Part shown: positions 28,582 through 36,753 of the stretch, in pieces
Position numbering within the stretch: the first letter of the stretch is position 1
Layout: each line of letters starts with the position of its first letter
Origin: Ramlibacter alkalitolerans
GTDB taxonomy: Bacteria > Pseudomonadota > Gammaproteobacteria > Burkholderiales > Burkholderiaceae_C
Length of the DNA: 64,000 nucleotides
Assembly: GCF_016722765.1 (NCBI RefSeq)
Contig: NZ_JAEQND010000014.1
Span: 62,001-126,000, forward strand
Direction: 5' to 3'
Notes under the pieces: generated by a model
What the model was told of the DNA's origin: nothing
The model's input: the letters and a program-made list of their open reading frames with translations, nothing else
Databases searched by the model: none
Program-made: the position numbers and the translations under genes

Positions 28582-29117
28582 CATGTGGCACCCGGTGACC
28601 GCTCGCTACCCACGTTGCTGGCCTGGCGGATTCGCACTGGCATGCAAAGCAAAGTGGCCTGTCGCTCAACGTGGCGCACTAAGCGGTATACCGACTTCAG
28701 GTCCTGTCTGGCGGATTCCGGGGTGTTACTCATCGTGATCCAGCCCGCGCTTCCGAACCGATGCGTGCGGTGGTGAACCCAATCAGCATGGGCGACGCCC
28801 TTGTCGCGCAGGGAAAGGAGGCGATCGTGCAATTGCTGCAACGCTGGGCGCCCTTCGAACAGCTTCAACGCGGAGGCATCCAGCTTTGGCGCCGCTCGAC
28901 CTTCTGTGCGCGACTTGATGAACGGCCGTGCGTAGACGACGATGATCGCGAGCATCGTCGCATCGGCAACCCCGCGCGTCTGCCAGCCCTCTTTGATTAC
29001 CAGTGCGTGAAGGGCGCGCAGGTACCGACCCGCTTCGCGCATGTCTGACATTGCTTGAGCGAGTCGGCGGGCTAGTTTTGGGTCAATCGCCTGCGTGGGG
29101 AGTTCTTTGCCGGACAT
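28581..29117 (-). CDS. Cargo protein with a HEPN-like R-x5-H motif, 178 residues
   Basis: A helical protein with no firm family match. The stretch LLSLRDKGVAHAD carries R104-x5-H110, the pattern and local context (hydrophobic-R-D/N-K-x-x-A-H-x-D) typical of HEPN ribonuclease-type domains found in abortive infection and toxin systems. It is transcribed against the structural operon and lies next to the right end of the element, the usual place for satellite cargo. The ATG at 29117 lacks a strong ribosome-binding site. It could instead be a non-catalytic HEPN relative. Confidence 0.6.
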   Translation of the reverse strand: MSGKELPTQAIDPKLARRLAQAMSDMREAGRYLRALHALVIKEGWQTRGVADATMLAIIVVYARPFIKSRTEGRAAPKLDASALKLFEGRPALQQLHDRLLSLRDKGVAHADWVHHRTHRFGSAGWITMSNTPESARQDLKSVYRLVRHVERQATLLCMPVRIRQASNVGSERSPGAT

Positions 29118-29219
29118 GCGCGCAGGGTACAGCAGCACCGTGCTGGCTCGCCCGAATGAAGTTGCCCGCCGTGCTGCCGAGTGCCACACTTCGGGCCAGA
29201 TGAGCAGAGGAGGACGGAT

Positions 29220-29747
29220 ATGCGCGCGTTTGGCAGAACGATCGTCGTGGCCGCGGCAATTTGCTTGAGTCCTGGCGGCGCGTGGGCGGTTTACAAGTGC
29301 GCTGACGGGAATGGGCGCATTGCTTTTCAAGACACCCCCTGCCCGGGCGCTGGAACACAGTTCGACGTGAAACCCGCGGGCGGGATAGCGCCGGCACGTG
29401 AGCACACATCTTCGTCCAACGTCCCGCAGTCGGAGGCCGATCGGCTGGAGCGCATTGTTTCGGACAGCCAGAAGCAGCGCCGCAAGTTGGAGATAGAAGC
29501 ACGCCTGCTGCCGGACGCCGAGGCTGCCATGCGCACCCTGCGCAACCAGTGCGATGGGCAGATGGCTGCCCTACGCGCCCAGAAAGGTGCCGCGAACAAC
29601 AACCTGGCGGGAGCGACATGGGAGGTTTCCCTCTCAGGTGAAATGTCCGCCGTTGCGACGCGCTGTGACACCCGTCAGCGTGAGTTGCGCCAGGACTACG
29701 ATGCTCTCGCGAGGGAGTGCGCCGCGCTGGCCGGCTGCAAGCGGTAG
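29220..29747 (+). CDS. Secreted DUF4124-like protein
   Basis: A 175-residue protein with a clear Sec signal peptide (basic MRAFGR, hydrophobic core IVVAAAICLS, cleavage near AWA). The mature part opens with a DUF4124-like domain (VYKCADGNGRIAFQDTPCPG, slightly over-written by cysteines C28 and C43), then a charged coiled coil (about 75-105) and a second cysteine-containing helical part. GAGGAGGA lies 7 bases before the ATG. It is the last gene before the right attachment site, so it is probable cargo acting in the periplasm. Confidence 0.7.
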   Translation: MRAFGRTIVVAAAICLSPGGAWAVYKCADGNGRIAFQDTPCPGAGTQFDVKPAGGIAPAREHTSSSNVPQSEADRLERIVSDSQKQRRKLEIEARLLPDAEAAMRTLRNQCDGQMAALRAQKGAANNNLAGATWEVSLSGEMSAVATRCDTRQRELRQDYDALARECAALAGCKR

Positions 29748-29801
29748 GGCGACGTTGTAGGGGCGTTGTGCTATCTTTGCGGCTCGTCCGTCGCAGGCGA
29801 A

Positions 29802-29851
29802 GCCTTCACACGGCAGGGGTCACATGTTCGATCCATGTATCACCCACCAGA
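29802..29851 (+). repeat. Right attachment site (attR), duplicated tRNA-Val 3' end
   Basis: Fifty bases identical to 16791-16840. It lacks the acceptor 5' strand and D arm and is therefore only a tRNA fragment. Confidence 0.93.
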
Positions 29852-29867
29852 ATTTTCCAATGAAATC

Positions 29868-29899
29868 AGGCACTTAGCGGAAACGCCAAGTGCCTTTTT
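29868..29899 (+). terminator. Original tRNA-Val terminator, displaced by the insertion
   Basis: AGGCACTT (29868-29875) pairs with AAGTGCCT (29888-29895), enclosing an inner GCG-GAAA-CGC hairpin, followed by T residues (29895-29899) and TTTTC further on. It lies 17 bases beyond attR, the place where the tRNA terminator would have been before integration. Confidence 0.75.
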
Positions 29900-29902
29900 C
29901 TT

Positions 29903-30102
29903 TTCGGTACGGAGAAAGTACGGAAAAGGGGGCTGATCACAGCGGTCCACATCGCCCAAGGCGCTCGGCGCCGGTGTTGAGTCCCTGGAACATCGGCGGA
30001 GCTCCGCGGCAGTTCAGAGCGGCCGCTGGTGCGTTGATCAAGGCGGTGCATACAGCGTTGCCCGGCACCGGCGGACCTCCGCGCTCATCGTGACGCGGGT
30101 CG
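29903..30102. other. Non-coding stretch to the right of the element
   Basis: No gene with plausible codon use, ribosome-binding site or family similarity was found between the displaced terminator and the hairpin at 30103. The bases CTGATCACAG and TTGATCAAGG form only minor palindromes. Confidence 0.5.
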
Positions 30103-30138
30103 CTCTTAGCAGGACGATCTGCATCGTCCTGCTAAGAG
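30103..30138. repeat. Perfect 16-bp stem hairpin
   Basis: CTCTTAGCAGGACGAT (30103-30118), loop CTGC, and the exact complement at 30123-30138. It is 64 bases downstream of the 3' end of the minus-strand gene 30203-30931. No T-run follows in either direction, so a terminator role is uncertain; a folded mobile-element end or protein-binding site is possible. Confidence 0.7.
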
Positions 30139-30202
30139 GCCACTATCCATGCGCTTCCAGCGCGTTGACGCGGGCGACCCCGCAACTGAACGCACGGGAA
30201 AG

Positions 30203-30931
30203 TCAGCGGTGGGGATGAGAGGCCAGAACGGCCCGCGCTTGCCAACGCTTGCTAGGGCTCATCGGACCGTAGGCGGGCGCGGCGTGGTGTATGACAAGGC
30301 CTCTTCCGCGAGCAATGGAAGCAAGCCCCACTCCAGCGGCCTCAAAGCGTGCCACCTGGGCGACTGCCGGCCGAACGAACGCGTTGTCGAGCACGACCCA
30401 CGATTCGTCCGCGAATTGAAGATTTCGGTATGCCTGGACCAGCACGCGCTGCCAGTTGCTGATCTTCGCTTCGACGGCAATCAGGCGATCGTACGGGGGC
30501 GACTTGACCGTTGCGATGTTCAAAGAACTACCCGCCTGCTTGGCAAGGCCCGCCATCGACAACTGCGATATGACTCGTTGGGCAGCACGCTCCGAGGCTC
30601 CCAAGGCAGCTGCCAGCTCCCTGCGGCTCCTGATCTCGTCGCCCACGCCGCGCTGCAACAGCACCGCGAGCCGGGGCGAGACATTGGCAAGCGCACGCAG
30701 GCTGTCGGTGCTGCGCGGTGCCCGCTTGGTGAGAACCAAGTCCGCGATTCCGACTCCGGCATCCACCTCCAACTCGACACGGTAGTCGCGTCGGCGTGCA
30801 CGTCTTGTGCACGCCACAATCGTCCTGACCAACTGCTCCTCTGAGTCAAAACCAACGCTCTTCACACTTCGCCTTTTGCCGTCCGACTGTCCGTCTTGAT
30901 TGACCTGCCCCCTTCCTCCATACCAGTCCAA
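30203..30931 (-). CDS. PD-(D/E)XK-like protein with an internal helix-turn-helix
   Basis: A 242-residue protein without a family name known to me. The segment ELEVDAGVGIADLVLTK (D64) and the later IAVEAKISNW (E154-x-K156) followed by Q166/Y168 fit the D...ExK plus motif IV pattern of restriction-endonuclease-like folds. Between the two halves (about residues 85-142) lies a winged helix-turn-helix (RSRRELAAALGASERAAQRV). This would be a nuclease or nuclease-like regulator with a DNA-reading insert. The true start may be downstream of the first ATG, because GGAGG sits just inside the frame. It lies between the element and IS remnants. Confidence 0.6.
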   Translation of the reverse strand: MDWYGGRGQVNQDGQSDGKRRSVKSVGFDSEEQLVRTIVACTRRARRRDYRVELEVDAGVGIADLVLTKRAPRSTDSLRALANVSPRLAVLLQRGVGDEIRSRRELAAALGASERAAQRVISQLSMAGLAKQAGSSLNIATVKSPPYDRLIAVEAKISNWQRVLVQAYRNLQFADESWVVLDNAFVRPAVAQVARFEAAGVGLASIARGRGLVIHHAAPAYGPMSPSKRWQARAVLASHPHR

Positions 30932-31019
30932 GGTAGGAAGTCCGGGGTTGAGAGGTTAATGGATTCGGTCGGTGGCAAATTGGTCTTCTTTCAGCGTCGC
31001 ACTGCGCTGGCGATGCTGC

Positions 31020-31455
31020 TCCGTGAACCGTGCTGGTGGAATGCGCCGAAGCCTGCTGTGCGGCCTGACGTCTTCGAAACACTGCGCCAAGTGGCGATGG
31101 CAGCACAAGTCTGGGTGAGCGTTTGCAACGAGTGCTCATTCAAGCACTCGTCGCGGAACTTGCCACTGAAGCTCTCGATGTAGCCGTTCTGCATCGGCCG
31201 GCCGGGCTCGATCGGGATGTGCCGAGTCCGATCCTTGCGCCCAGCCCATGAACGCTCGGCTGGTGAACTCTGCTCCGTTCTCAGTGCGGACGGCCGCGGA
31301 TAGCCGCAGAAGCGCGCCACCTCGTCCAAGAGGCGCGAGACGCATCTCACCCGAGATGTCGAAGGCGGCGTCGACCTGGAAGCACTCGTTGCAGGAGCGT
31401 CGGCGACCGTGAGGCACTTGATCCGTCGGCCGTTGGCCAAGCTGACTTTGAGCCG
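31020..31455 (-). pseudogene. Decayed IS3-family transposase (orfB)
   Basis: Pieces of a typical IS3 transposase occur in order but in two or three different frames: LANGRRIKCLTVAD, CNECFQVDAAFDISGE, AVRTENGAEFTSRAFMGWAQ, HIPIEPGRPMQNGYIES, KFRDECLNEHSLQTLTQ and finally EDVRPHSRLRRIPPARF. At least four frameshifts separate them, so no functional enzyme is made. Terminal inverted repeats were not found. Confidence 0.85.
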
Positions 31456-31486
31456 TTTCCGCGAACAGGTACTCGCTTGATTCTCA

Positions 31487-31640
31487 AGCGTCTGAATTGC
31501 TCGGGCGCAGGGTTGTCCACGACGGCGGTCTTGACCGGCGACGTCTGCCCGAGACCGAGTGCCGGCGGCGCGGGTTGTACCAGTCCTCGACCCAGGTGCA
31601 AAGGGGAGAGCGGTGGAGGTTCCCAAGGCAGCATCTGACA
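31487..31640 (-). pseudogene. Second IS3-type transposase fragment
   Basis: The minus strand encodes LCTWVEDWYNPRRRHSVSG and, after a frame change, LGQTSPVKTAV, which corresponds to the C-terminal end (W-Y-N-x-R-R-R-H-S) of an IS3-group integrase domain. It is a different transposase from the neighbouring remnant because both include the same C-terminal region. Confidence 0.65.
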
Positions 31641-31780
31641 CGTGAACGAGTGGATCCAGCGCGCAATCGAGCGGCGCTCTCTTCCGCTGCCATCGGCTTT
31701 CGGCCCGGATGCAGACCTCGGCTCCAGGGCAGATCAATCGAGCTAGCCGCCCGACCTACACTTGGGTCCGGAGGGGAACG

Positions 31781-33025
31781 ATGAAAAAAGAGATCGGAGT
31801 TCGGGTTGATCCGAGTTTCGGAGTCGCGCAGTTGCTGCCGGGATTGCAAGCGGCCGTAGCTGCCAATGGTACTTGGCAAGCTGACATGCAGGCAGCACTC
31901 ATCGCTACGGCGATTCTCACCTCGCCGCCGCTTTACCGGCCATTCCACCTGAACACGTTTTGGGCTTGGCTACGATACGGCCCGGCGATTTCACGGGCAC
32001 ACAGGGAGTTGCGCCTTCGATGGCTTTGGCGCCATATCGATCCACATCAGAAGACGATCCTGTCAGACGACTTCGGGATGGGACTTCCTGCCCTTTACCT
32101 CGTGCAGAACTTTGCGTTCGAGGACTTCGCGGACACACAGCATCTGCTGGAGCGGCTTCTCCTCGGCGTCGTGTCGCCTGCCGCCATTCAGAAGAATGGC
32201 GCCGCAAAACTGCCGGATTTCATTGCGATCGATTCACTGGACCGATTGCACATCCTCGAGTGCAAAGGGACGCAAGCAAAGCCCGACTTCGGACAAGCGC
32301 TTCGGCGAGGAGTTCAACAGAAGAATAACTTGTCCAATCCCGGCATCTTCACTTCGATCATGGTTTCTGCCTTGTTCATTCCCCAGTTTCGGAGCAAGAG
32401 CGCGCCCGAGTTGCTTTTCGTCGATCCCGATCCGGACATTCGTTTCAAGCTTCTTGCCGATCGAGTTGACGCAAAGCGAATACGCCTTGAAGTGAGATTG
32501 CAGGCCTTGGCCAAGGCGTTGAGCGCTGCTGGGGTGTGGCAGATGGCTACTGGCATCGGAACTGGTGCCGTCAGTCCCGACAGTGCGGCATACGTTCGCA
32601 ACCTCGGGGGTGGAGAGTTGCATTCTGCCGGGTTTGAACTCTCGGCGGGACGTTGGATTCGGCGAGTGCACGTCAGAACCTTGGAGCCTCTGGACAAGGA
32701 AAGTCCGACAAAAGATGAAGAGAAACTCGAGCCGGTCGACACCTACCTGACGATTTCGATACCCGACCTTCTGATGCGCGCAGTCAGAGACGCAGTACGA
32801 GACGACGGCATCGTTGCAACAGATCCGCTCAAGGACTGGGTCACCGCGTCGTTAAACGAGAAACGCTCTGTCGCTGCCTCAAAGAGCCTAAAGACTCGTC
32901 GAGGCAATCGCGAGGTTTCCGTTGCAGCGAAAGCGAGTTCCTGGAGCACGAGCGAGGAGGAGGACCTGGCAACGTTGACAACCACCGCCGATATTGCGTT
33001 TGAGATAACCCGTAAGCGTGGCTAA
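31781..33025 (+). CDS. PD-(D/E)XK nuclease-like protein, 414 residues
   Basis: Contains a clean restriction-endonuclease-fold core: P145-D146 in KLPDFIAIDSLDRLHILECK with E160-C-K162, then a helix with DFGQALRRGVQQKNN. The N-terminal 130 residues are hydrophobic/helical with aromatic clusters; the C-terminal 200 residues are unassigned and end in a charged, serine-rich tail. A strong ribosome-binding site (GGAGGGG) lies 5-9 bases before the ATG at 31781. The neighbouring patatin fusion is convergent, so they are not one operon. A DNA- or RNA-cleaving defence role is likely by fold and context but unproven. Confidence 0.7.
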   Translation: MKKEIGVRVDPSFGVAQLLPGLQAAVAANGTWQADMQAALIATAILTSPPLYRPFHLNTFWAWLRYGPAISRAHRELRLRWLWRHIDPHQKTILSDDFGMGLPALYLVQNFAFEDFADTQHLLERLLLGVVSPAAIQKNGAAKLPDFIAIDSLDRLHILECKGTQAKPDFGQALRRGVQQKNNLSNPGIFTSIMVSALFIPQFRSKSAPELLFVDPDPDIRFKLLADRVDAKRIRLEVRLQALAKALSAAGVWQMATGIGTGAVSPDSAAYVRNLGGGELHSAGFELSAGRWIRRVHVRTLEPLDKESPTKDEEKLEPVDTYLTISIPDLLMRAVRDAVRDDGIVATDPLKDWVTASLNEKRSVAASKSLKTRRGNREVSVAAKASSWSTSEEEDLATLTTTADIAFEITRKRG

Positions 33026-33262
33026 CGCGAGGAGGCAAGCAGTGGAGTCGAGACTGTTCGCCGTCGCACAAAGTTGCGGACGATTCCGCGACGCTGCCTA
33101 AGGGCGGCGGTGTTCAGCCGTGATGTCTGCTATGGGGTCGAAAGCGGCCGTCACTGCTTAGAGCAGCGCCCGACAACGGCTGGCTACGCGGCACTCACAA
33201 GGAACATGGCTGCCCCACCGCATGCATTCTCAGCCAAGATGTGCCCAACATGGTTCTCTGCA

Positions 33263-36016
33263 TCAATCGTAGTTTTCGTGCACGGCACGCTCAATGTGTC
33301 GATATTCGGACGGTCTGAGGTTCTGGTAATTTTGCGCCATGGAGACGGTTGACGATACCAGCCGAAGATTACCAAGTGAGAGCAGGCCATCGCTTGGGAG
33401 TCGATCAGTGACGCCCTCAACTACCACGCCCTCTATTTCATCAATTCCGTTTGTGAAACAGTGGTGTAGACGCGCGTTGCCTTCGATCACAACTAGCGAT
33501 CCGGCGTGCTGCTCGAAAACCGGCGGAGTGACGATGGAGCTCTTTCCTCCTTGAAGCTGTACCTGCACGGAGGCAAAGAAGCTGTACCCGTGTTCAGCCA
33601 GATCTGACATGAATGAACGCACCTGCAAGGCCTTGAATTCCTTGATGCGCCTCTGCATCACGAAGATCGCACGGGTCACCGGTATCCTTCGCGTTTCGAT
33701 CGAGGCTCTCTGGTACGTTGGGACGCTGAGGAGGCGATCGATCAGCTTCTGCGCTGCGCAAGGGGCATATGCAAGCTGTAGCGGCGAAGGCACCGCCCCT
33801 TGAATGTGGCGCGACACCAATTCAGTAACGATGTCCACGACAACCGGATCGCTGTCGCTAGTGTACAGGCGCACCTTTTCGTCCTCATAAATCGAGCCAG
33901 CCTGTGAGCCGTCAGGTAGGTACGTGAGGATTGTGCTCGCGCGATTTGTTCCGAGATCAAACGCGAATCCAGTGAACGGGAACCCGTCGGTGGTCAGTGT
34001 CACCGTCCCGCCCAGCAATGTGAGCAACTTTCGTCGTCGCTCTTCCTGTTCGCGAACCTTTGCCTCTAACTGGTCTAGCGGCGATACCAGCGCAATGACG
34101 GCCACACCGCGTCGCGCAAGAAGCAGCAGGCTTGGAAATACATGGTCCAGCCAGTAAGTGTCGCGGCCGCTGGCCAAGAAGGTTCGCCTGCATGCGTGGG
34201 TCTGACGCACCAGGAGAAGCATTTTCTCATCGAAGCCTTGAAACTCTTGTGCCGTCGCATCCGCCCGCAGTGCCGTTAGGCGCTCCCTCCTGAAGAACTC
34301 TCTCGCGCCCTTCACGCCGCGTCCGTAGAGAAACAGCTTGCTCTTAGGGCCGATCCGATCAAAATCTGTGGAGCGTATGGACCCTGTGCTAATTTGAACG
34401 GGATAGACGTTCGGCTGGAGTTTCAGCTGGATTTCGGACGCACTATCGATGACAGCCGCGCTCAGGCGCCTGCCGAATTCAACAACGTCGCGAACTGGTT
34501 TGCTCCCCGTGTCGTCCTCGACGAGCCGGAACGCCAAAATGCGCGAGAGTACATCGCGTTCGCCAGAGGTTCTACTTTGCTGGTTCAGCACATACGCCGG
34601 AAGGTTTGATACCGCACCTCCATCGAGAAGGATGGAGGAGCCTGCGCGAATCGGCTGAAAAAAGAAAGGAATGGTGCAGGAATGCCTCACGGCAAGGGCC
34701 ACACTCTCCTCACCAGCCGACTCGGATGACCACACTTTGGGTTGGCCGGTCGAGAAGTCTGTGGCAACGACGTAGAGAGGAATCGGTAGTTCCGAAAAAA
34801 GAACCGGTTTCTTGGTTGTGGAACTTCCCGGGCGCACAAGTTCGACCAGCCGCTGCTCCACCCAATCCCCCAATCGGTTCGAACCATGCAGGCCTCCGTA
34901 GGTGGCGACATCAGCAGCTTTTCGGAGCCTTCCCCATGTCACCGGGCGCAGAAGACGCGCCCAAAGCGGCAGCTTCTCCTCAAAGAACTTTTCTTTCTTG
35001 TTCGGCGTGTCGAGCAAGGGTAAGAAGTCTAGTGTCTGGAGGTGGTGCTTAAGATACGAAGGGGACGCACCGGCTGCGACTAACGCAGCGACGATGGAGC
35101 CGCCGGACGTTCCTGCGACACGGCCAAACGTTACGCCGGCTCTCCTCGCAGCGGTGTACGCGCCCGCATGCGCAGCTGCTCGAACGCCGCCACCTTCGAA
35201 CACCCCCCAGCAATGGAAGAAGAACTCAGTCTTCGGTCTCCCGCCCATGTTGCCTTGCCGGATTTGAGCGAGCAACCGCTGCGCCTCTCCCTGAAATTCA
35301 CGAGGGCAGTAGGTGCCGATGGCCCTCTGGACTTCTTGTGCGGTAACGCCGTCCTCACATACGTCCTGGACAAAGTCACACACGGTCTCGGAAGGCGCCA
35401 GCTGAAGCTTCGTCGCAAGAATCACGGCACGCGCTGCTTGTATCTTGGGCTGTGCAACCACATCAGCCATGAAGTCAAGGCGGCGCGACTTGAGAGCCAT
35501 TCCGGCTCCCCTGTCCAGCAAAGCTGGCACACCATGACATTGCGCCGGGAAAAAAAGCAGAGCGTTGACGTCGTAGTCAGCCGTCGCGGGTAGCGCGTCG
35601 AACGTCGCCGCCTGACGTTCTCGTTGGAAAAGAAAAGTGTTTTGAAGATTCCAGGCTTCGAGAGGCCCACTGTCACTTTGGATTCCGACGCCCCCGAATG
35701 GATTCTCGCGAGCACCTCTAGGGAAAAACTCGGCGATAGGGCGCGTGCTATCTACGACGAAGTCGAGGTCGCGGGACGGAAGAGGCGTTCGGTGGAGGAA
35801 CTCAAACAACCTGTCGCGCGCCCACCCTCCGAATACAACCATCTTCACCCGGTCCGAACAGACCTTCTTCAGGATTTCGGCCAGCTTGGGATCATTCGAT
35901 ACCAAGAGGTCGAATGCTTGCTGCATCTGGTGCGCAGCCGCATTGAGCGTGCTCGTGTCGAGAGGCTGAGAGCTTGGGTGTTCGCGGTCTGGCGGGAGGT
36001 CGACGGTTTCAATCAT
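33263..36016 (-). CDS. CCA/poly(A)-polymerase-type nucleotidyltransferase fused to patatin phospholipase
   Basis: A 917-residue multi-domain protein. Residues about 55-235 follow the class II nucleotidyltransferase head and neck: VVFGGWARDRL (G63-G64), RDLDFVVD (D83, D85), DYDVNALLFF and IQAARAVILATKLQL. Residues about 268-500 form a patatin: oxyanion loop GGGVR (275-279), nucleophile elbow GTSGG with S304, and DGG with D465. The last 400 residues hold an unassigned alpha/beta domain (LARRGVAVIALVSPLDQL) resembling a phospholipase D fold without its HKD residues. The ATG at 36016 starts just before the recognisable domains; the frame is open to 36367. The patatin would degrade membrane lipids, possibly gated by the nucleotidyltransferase part. 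Confidence 0.75.
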   Translation of the reverse strand: MIETVDLPPDREHPSSQPLDTSTLNAAAHQMQQAFDLLVSNDPKLAEILKKVCSDRVKMVVFGGWARDRLFEFLHRTPLPSRDLDFVVDSTRPIAEFFPRGARENPFGGVGIQSDSGPLEAWNLQNTFLFQRERQAATFDALPATADYDVNALLFFPAQCHGVPALLDRGAGMALKSRRLDFMADVVAQPKIQAARAVILATKLQLAPSETVCDFVQDVCEDGVTAQEVQRAIGTYCPREFQGEAQRLLAQIRQGNMGGRPKTEFFFHCWGVFEGGGVRAAAHAGAYTAARRAGVTFGRVAGTSGGSIVAALVAAGASPSYLKHHLQTLDFLPLLDTPNKKEKFFEEKLPLWARLLRPVTWGRLRKAADVATYGGLHGSNRLGDWVEQRLVELVRPGSSTTKKPVLFSELPIPLYVVATDFSTGQPKVWSSESAGEESVALAVRHSCTIPFFFQPIRAGSSILLDGGAVSNLPAYVLNQQSRTSGERDVLSRILAFRLVEDDTGSKPVRDVVEFGRRLSAAVIDSASEIQLKLQPNVYPVQISTGSIRSTDFDRIGPKSKLFLYGRGVKGAREFFRRERLTALRADATAQEFQGFDEKMLLLVRQTHACRRTFLASGRDTYWLDHVFPSLLLLARRGVAVIALVSPLDQLEAKVREQEERRRKLLTLLGGTVTLTTDGFPFTGFAFDLGTNRASTILTYLPDGSQAGSIYEDEKVRLYTSDSDPVVVDIVTELVSRHIQGAVPSPLQLAYAPCAAQKLIDRLLSVPTYQRASIETRRIPVTRAIFVMQRRIKEFKALQVRSFMSDLAEHGYSFFASVQVQLQGGKSSIVTPPVFEQHAGSLVVIEGNARLHHCFTNGIDEIEGVVVEGVTDRLPSDGLLSLGNLRLVSSTVSMAQNYQNLRPSEYRHIERAVHENYD

Positions 36017-36753
36017 CTGGTGTTCGATCGGTTCCCTGTGCACGACAGCTCTGGGAGTGGAGGGTACCAGACGGGCTGCTGCCAGATCTTGGATCCAGGC
36101 GAGTTGCGGTCTCGGTCGTCGGCACGTGCGAGCAAGGTTGACTTCAACCTTCGAGCGATGGCCGCTTCCGGGCCAGGAGCGGCCGTGTGTGGTTATGGAG
36201 CGGGTACTCGGCCAAACTGCGGCTTGGAAGCCCGAGAGGGGAATCTGGCGGATGACTATTCTTCCGGATCGCGCTCTTTCGGAACGGATCAACTTGACCG
36301 CCTCGACCGTAAATTCCAGCTGCGAACAGCGCCTACCGAACCCGCCGACGGTGCGATCCCCAACCAAGTACGAACCCTAGCGGGCGTCCGTGAAGGCTTC
36401 CAGGCTCGGGGGGAGCTAACAAGTGTCGGAGGCGCGTGCTAGCTCAGCGCGGTTTTCAAAGAAGCTTCGCGGGTCGCCAGCGATGCACTTCAGGTGTGCA
36501 TGCGAGGCGGAGTTGACGCGTCGGCGAGGGCTTGGTAGCCTGTCGCCGTTCGATTACTCCCCTCGCTTTCCGATTCGGGTCCGGAGAGACGTTGGCGCAA
36601 GCCGACGGCGCGGAAGTACTCGGGCAACGGCACCGACCCAACCGCCACCTAAGACTCCATCTGCGCTCGCGCGCACGCACGCTCCATGCGACCTCCGAGA
36701 CCCACGGAGGGGATGACGGTCCGAGATGGCAAGTGAACCAGGAGCGAATCATC
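36017..36753. other. Intergenic stretch between divergent genes
   Basis: The first 350 bases can be read as an upstream extension of the patatin fusion but the peptide is arginine/proline-rich and unlike a folded domain. The remainder shows no gene with a ribosome-binding site or family similarity. It must contain the promoters of both divergent units, but no clear hexamers stand out. Confidence 0.4.

Larger units (their letters stand above)
16791..29851. mobile_element. Integrated phage satellite-like element in tRNA-Val, about 13 kb
   Basis: The boundaries are a perfect 50-bp direct repeat (16791-16840 and 29802-29851) derived from the 3' end of tRNA-Val. Inside are a tyrosine integrase next to the tRNA, an excisionase, a P4/D5-type primase-helicase, a gpE-like major capsid protein and a tape-measure protein, with cargo at the right end. 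No terminase, portal, tail-tube, baseplate, holin or endolysin is recognisable. This content fits a satellite that supplies its own capsid protein and tail ruler but needs a helper phage. It could alternatively be a prophage that lost genes, but every gene kept is intact and tightly packed. Confidence 0.85.

Noticed and set aside
29802-29838. Second tRNA-Val gene
   Set aside because: Only the 3' part of the tRNA is present, without the D arm and acceptor 5' strand; it is the attR copy.
16791-29851. Complete temperate prophage
   Set aside because: No terminase, portal, tail-tube, baseplate or lysis gene could be recognised in 13 kb with little unused coding space.
33026-33262. Possible small plus-strand gene between the convergent nuclease-like and patatin genes
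   Set aside because: The frame overlaps the patatin fusion, lacks a ribosome-binding site and shows no motif.
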